Shown here: in pieces, positions 12,747 to 13,710 of the stretch
How the letters are laid out: each line of letters opens with the position of its first letter
How positions within the stretch are numbered: the first letter of the stretch is position 1
NCBI GenBank assembly: GCA_964521305.1
Contig: CAZFQZ010000024.1
Location: forward strand, 1 to 13,710
Direction of reading: 5' to 3'
DNA from: CAZBEJ01 sp964521305
GTDB taxonomy: Bacteria > Patescibacteriota > Microgenomatia > UBA1406 > GWC2-37-13
DNA length: 13,710 bases
Notes under the pieces: model-generated
Told to the model about the DNA's origin: nothing
Databases searched by the model: none
The model's input: the letters and a program-made list of their open reading frames with translations, nothing else
Made by a program: the position numbers and the translations under genes

Positions 12747-13710
12747 TTACTCCTCTTTCTTCATCCTGCTGATGATGATAACGGCTATGAGAATGCCTAT
12801 GACCAACGCAAAAATGAATTTAAACGGTAAAGCGATGAATGAGGTCGATCCGAAAATATTCGGCGCGTTTTCACCAAAGGTGATACTGGTTGATAGTTTA
12901 TACAGGCCGACGAAAAATCCCGAAAGCAGTATTGTCACGGGCTGTTTACAGTATGAAGGTTGATTACTGCTTTCCGGACACGTAAATTCAGCTGAACTGC
13001 TGGCAGCCAGCAGGCGCTGCGATTGGGCGAGAATATTTTGCGGGATGATATCGTATGACGCCTGCTCGCCGAAATTTCCCCGTAACGTGATTGTACCCAC
13101 AGGCGTGATGAGGTTTTTCCCTTTATTATCGACGATCAGGACGACAGGGATTTTGTCGTTGCTGTCGAAAACCTTGAGCGTAGAACCGAAAACGTTAAAA
13201 GAAAACCGCGGAAGAACATCGAAAAGAGCAACGCTTCCCTTGACGTCCACTTTTCCGGTTTCGGTAACAGTAACAAGAATATTGCTGCCGATCGTCGCTT
13301 TCGTGCGGGCGGTTTGTACGCCTTCTACTATGGGGGGAGGTTCGGATTCAGCGAGTAAGGTATAGTAATAATCGCCTTCGGGAGCCCCATCAGGAATCCT
13401 GATTCTTAAAAGAATCTGTTGGGAATCTCCGGTCTTCATGAAAAACGGTTTGCTTAATTGGATGTCGGCATTGTCGAGTTGAAATCGAACAGGTCCTTCA
13501 AGGCTGTTTTTTAAAGAAATATTACCCAAATTATCCCGCGGTTCGAAACTTACCACGTTGGCTGTAATGATTGCGGGATCACCGCTGTTTCTGATGGTGT
13601 AGGCGATCATGATGGACTTGCCGGGCTTGATGACGGTTTGCAGTAACGGTGGGGAGATGGAAAGGGTGAGCTGTTGCGCAAAAGAGGGTATAGGGAATAG
13701 GGTATAGGGA
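12747..13710 (-). CDS. Exported NEW3/DUF916-like beta-sandwich protein with C-terminal anchor, 5' end outside window
   Basis: The frame stays open to the right edge, beyond the first internal ATG (13610). The added residues include FPIPSFA then QQLTLSISPP, a signal-peptide end with an SFA cleavage site followed by the mature start, so the true start is just outside. Two beta-sandwich regions follow: IKPGKSIMIAYTIRNSGDPA with PEGDYYYTLLAES, and KIPVVLIVDNKGKNLITPVGTI with SGFFVGLYKLSTSITFG. A C-terminal helix (FKFIFALVIGILIAVIIIS) with a short charged tail RMKKEE ends the protein. Two cysteines in TCPESSNQPSYC may form a disulfide. I infer a surface-anchored structural protein like that at 6168-7202, in a separate operon closed by the terminator at 12568-12618. 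Confidence 0.78.
   Translation of the reverse strand, partial: PYTLFPIPSFAQQLTLSISPPLLQTVIKPGKSIMIAYTIRNSGDPAIITANVVSFEPRDNLGNISLKNSLEGPVRFQLDNADIQLSKPFFMKTGDSQQILLRIRIPDGAPEGDYYYTLLAESEPPPIVEGVQTARTKATIGSNILVTVTETGKVDVKGSVALFDVLPRFSFNVFGSTLKVFDSNDKIPVVLIVDNKGKNLITPVGTITLRGNFGEQASYDIIPQNILAQSQRLLAASSSAEFTCPESSNQPSYCKQPVTILLSGFFVGLYKLSTSITFGENAPNIFGSTSFIALPFKFIFALVIGILIAVIIISRMKKEE
13685..13710. repeat. 7-nt period low-complexity repeat at the right edge
   Basis: AGGGTAT, AGGGAAT, AGGGTAT, AGGGA in tandem. On the coding strand it gives PYTLFPIP, part of the signal peptide of the gene at 12747-13710. It may continue past the edge. Confidence 0.8.

Noticed and set aside
12747..12830. Continuation of the RNase HII-like plus-strand frame past 12746
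   Set aside because: These codons are the antisense of the C-terminal membrane helix of the protein on the minus strand and lose all resemblance to RNase HII.

Overview
The window looks like a piece of a Candidate Phyla Radiation (Patescibacteria) chromosome, most likely Microgenomates-like. The reasons are the mix of large secreted beta-sandwich proteins (GNVGIGTTSP-type repeats, DUF916-like and Ig-like proteins), a two-gene ComEC, a PaaX/Cas2-like regulator, a four-helix-bundle gene, and short AT-rich repeats of the AATTCCAAAT type at gene ends. TGA terminates genes here (e.g. at 10036-10038), so the Gracilibacteria/SR1 code is not in use. The lineage is inferred from content, not from a marker gene.

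Layout. 1-3445 (minus) is the start of a giant surface protein, open to the left edge. Its cytoplasmic N-terminus looks like the DNA-contacting core-binding domain of a tyrosine recombinase. A membrane helix and a repeat-rich exterior follow. Just upstream, 3512-4015 (minus) is a second core-binding-domain protein with no catalytic domain. 4016-4602 is AT-rich, with a promoter and palindrome facing each way. 4603-5016 (plus) is a small membrane-anchored invasin-type Ig protein. It converges on 8712-5082 (minus): a Cys-rich secreted protein, a DUF916-like anchored protein and a two-domain Ig-like membrane protein. A divergent PaaX-like regulator (8878-9627, plus) shares the promoter region of that cluster.

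9628-10080 holds a four-helix-bundle gene broken by one in-frame stop and bracketed by inverted AT-rich repeats. The repeats match a short pair at 5015-5110. 10036-12485 (minus) is the DNA-uptake locus comEA, comEC membrane channel, comEC metallo-beta-lactamase domain, the last two being separate overlapping genes. A strong terminator (12568-12618) separates it from a further NEW3/DUF916-like membrane protein (12747 to the right edge). Between them on the plus strand is what looks like the decapitated start of an RNase HII gene.

Together the window encodes cell-surface display and DNA uptake. The most unusual features are the recombinase-type domain tethered to the membrane beside a catalytic-less paralogue, the repeat-flanked four-helix-bundle unit, and intergenic-type low-complexity DNA that has become the coding sequence of signal peptides and juxtamembrane linkers. 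Several promoters sit so close to their start codons that the transcripts would be leaderless or nearly so.
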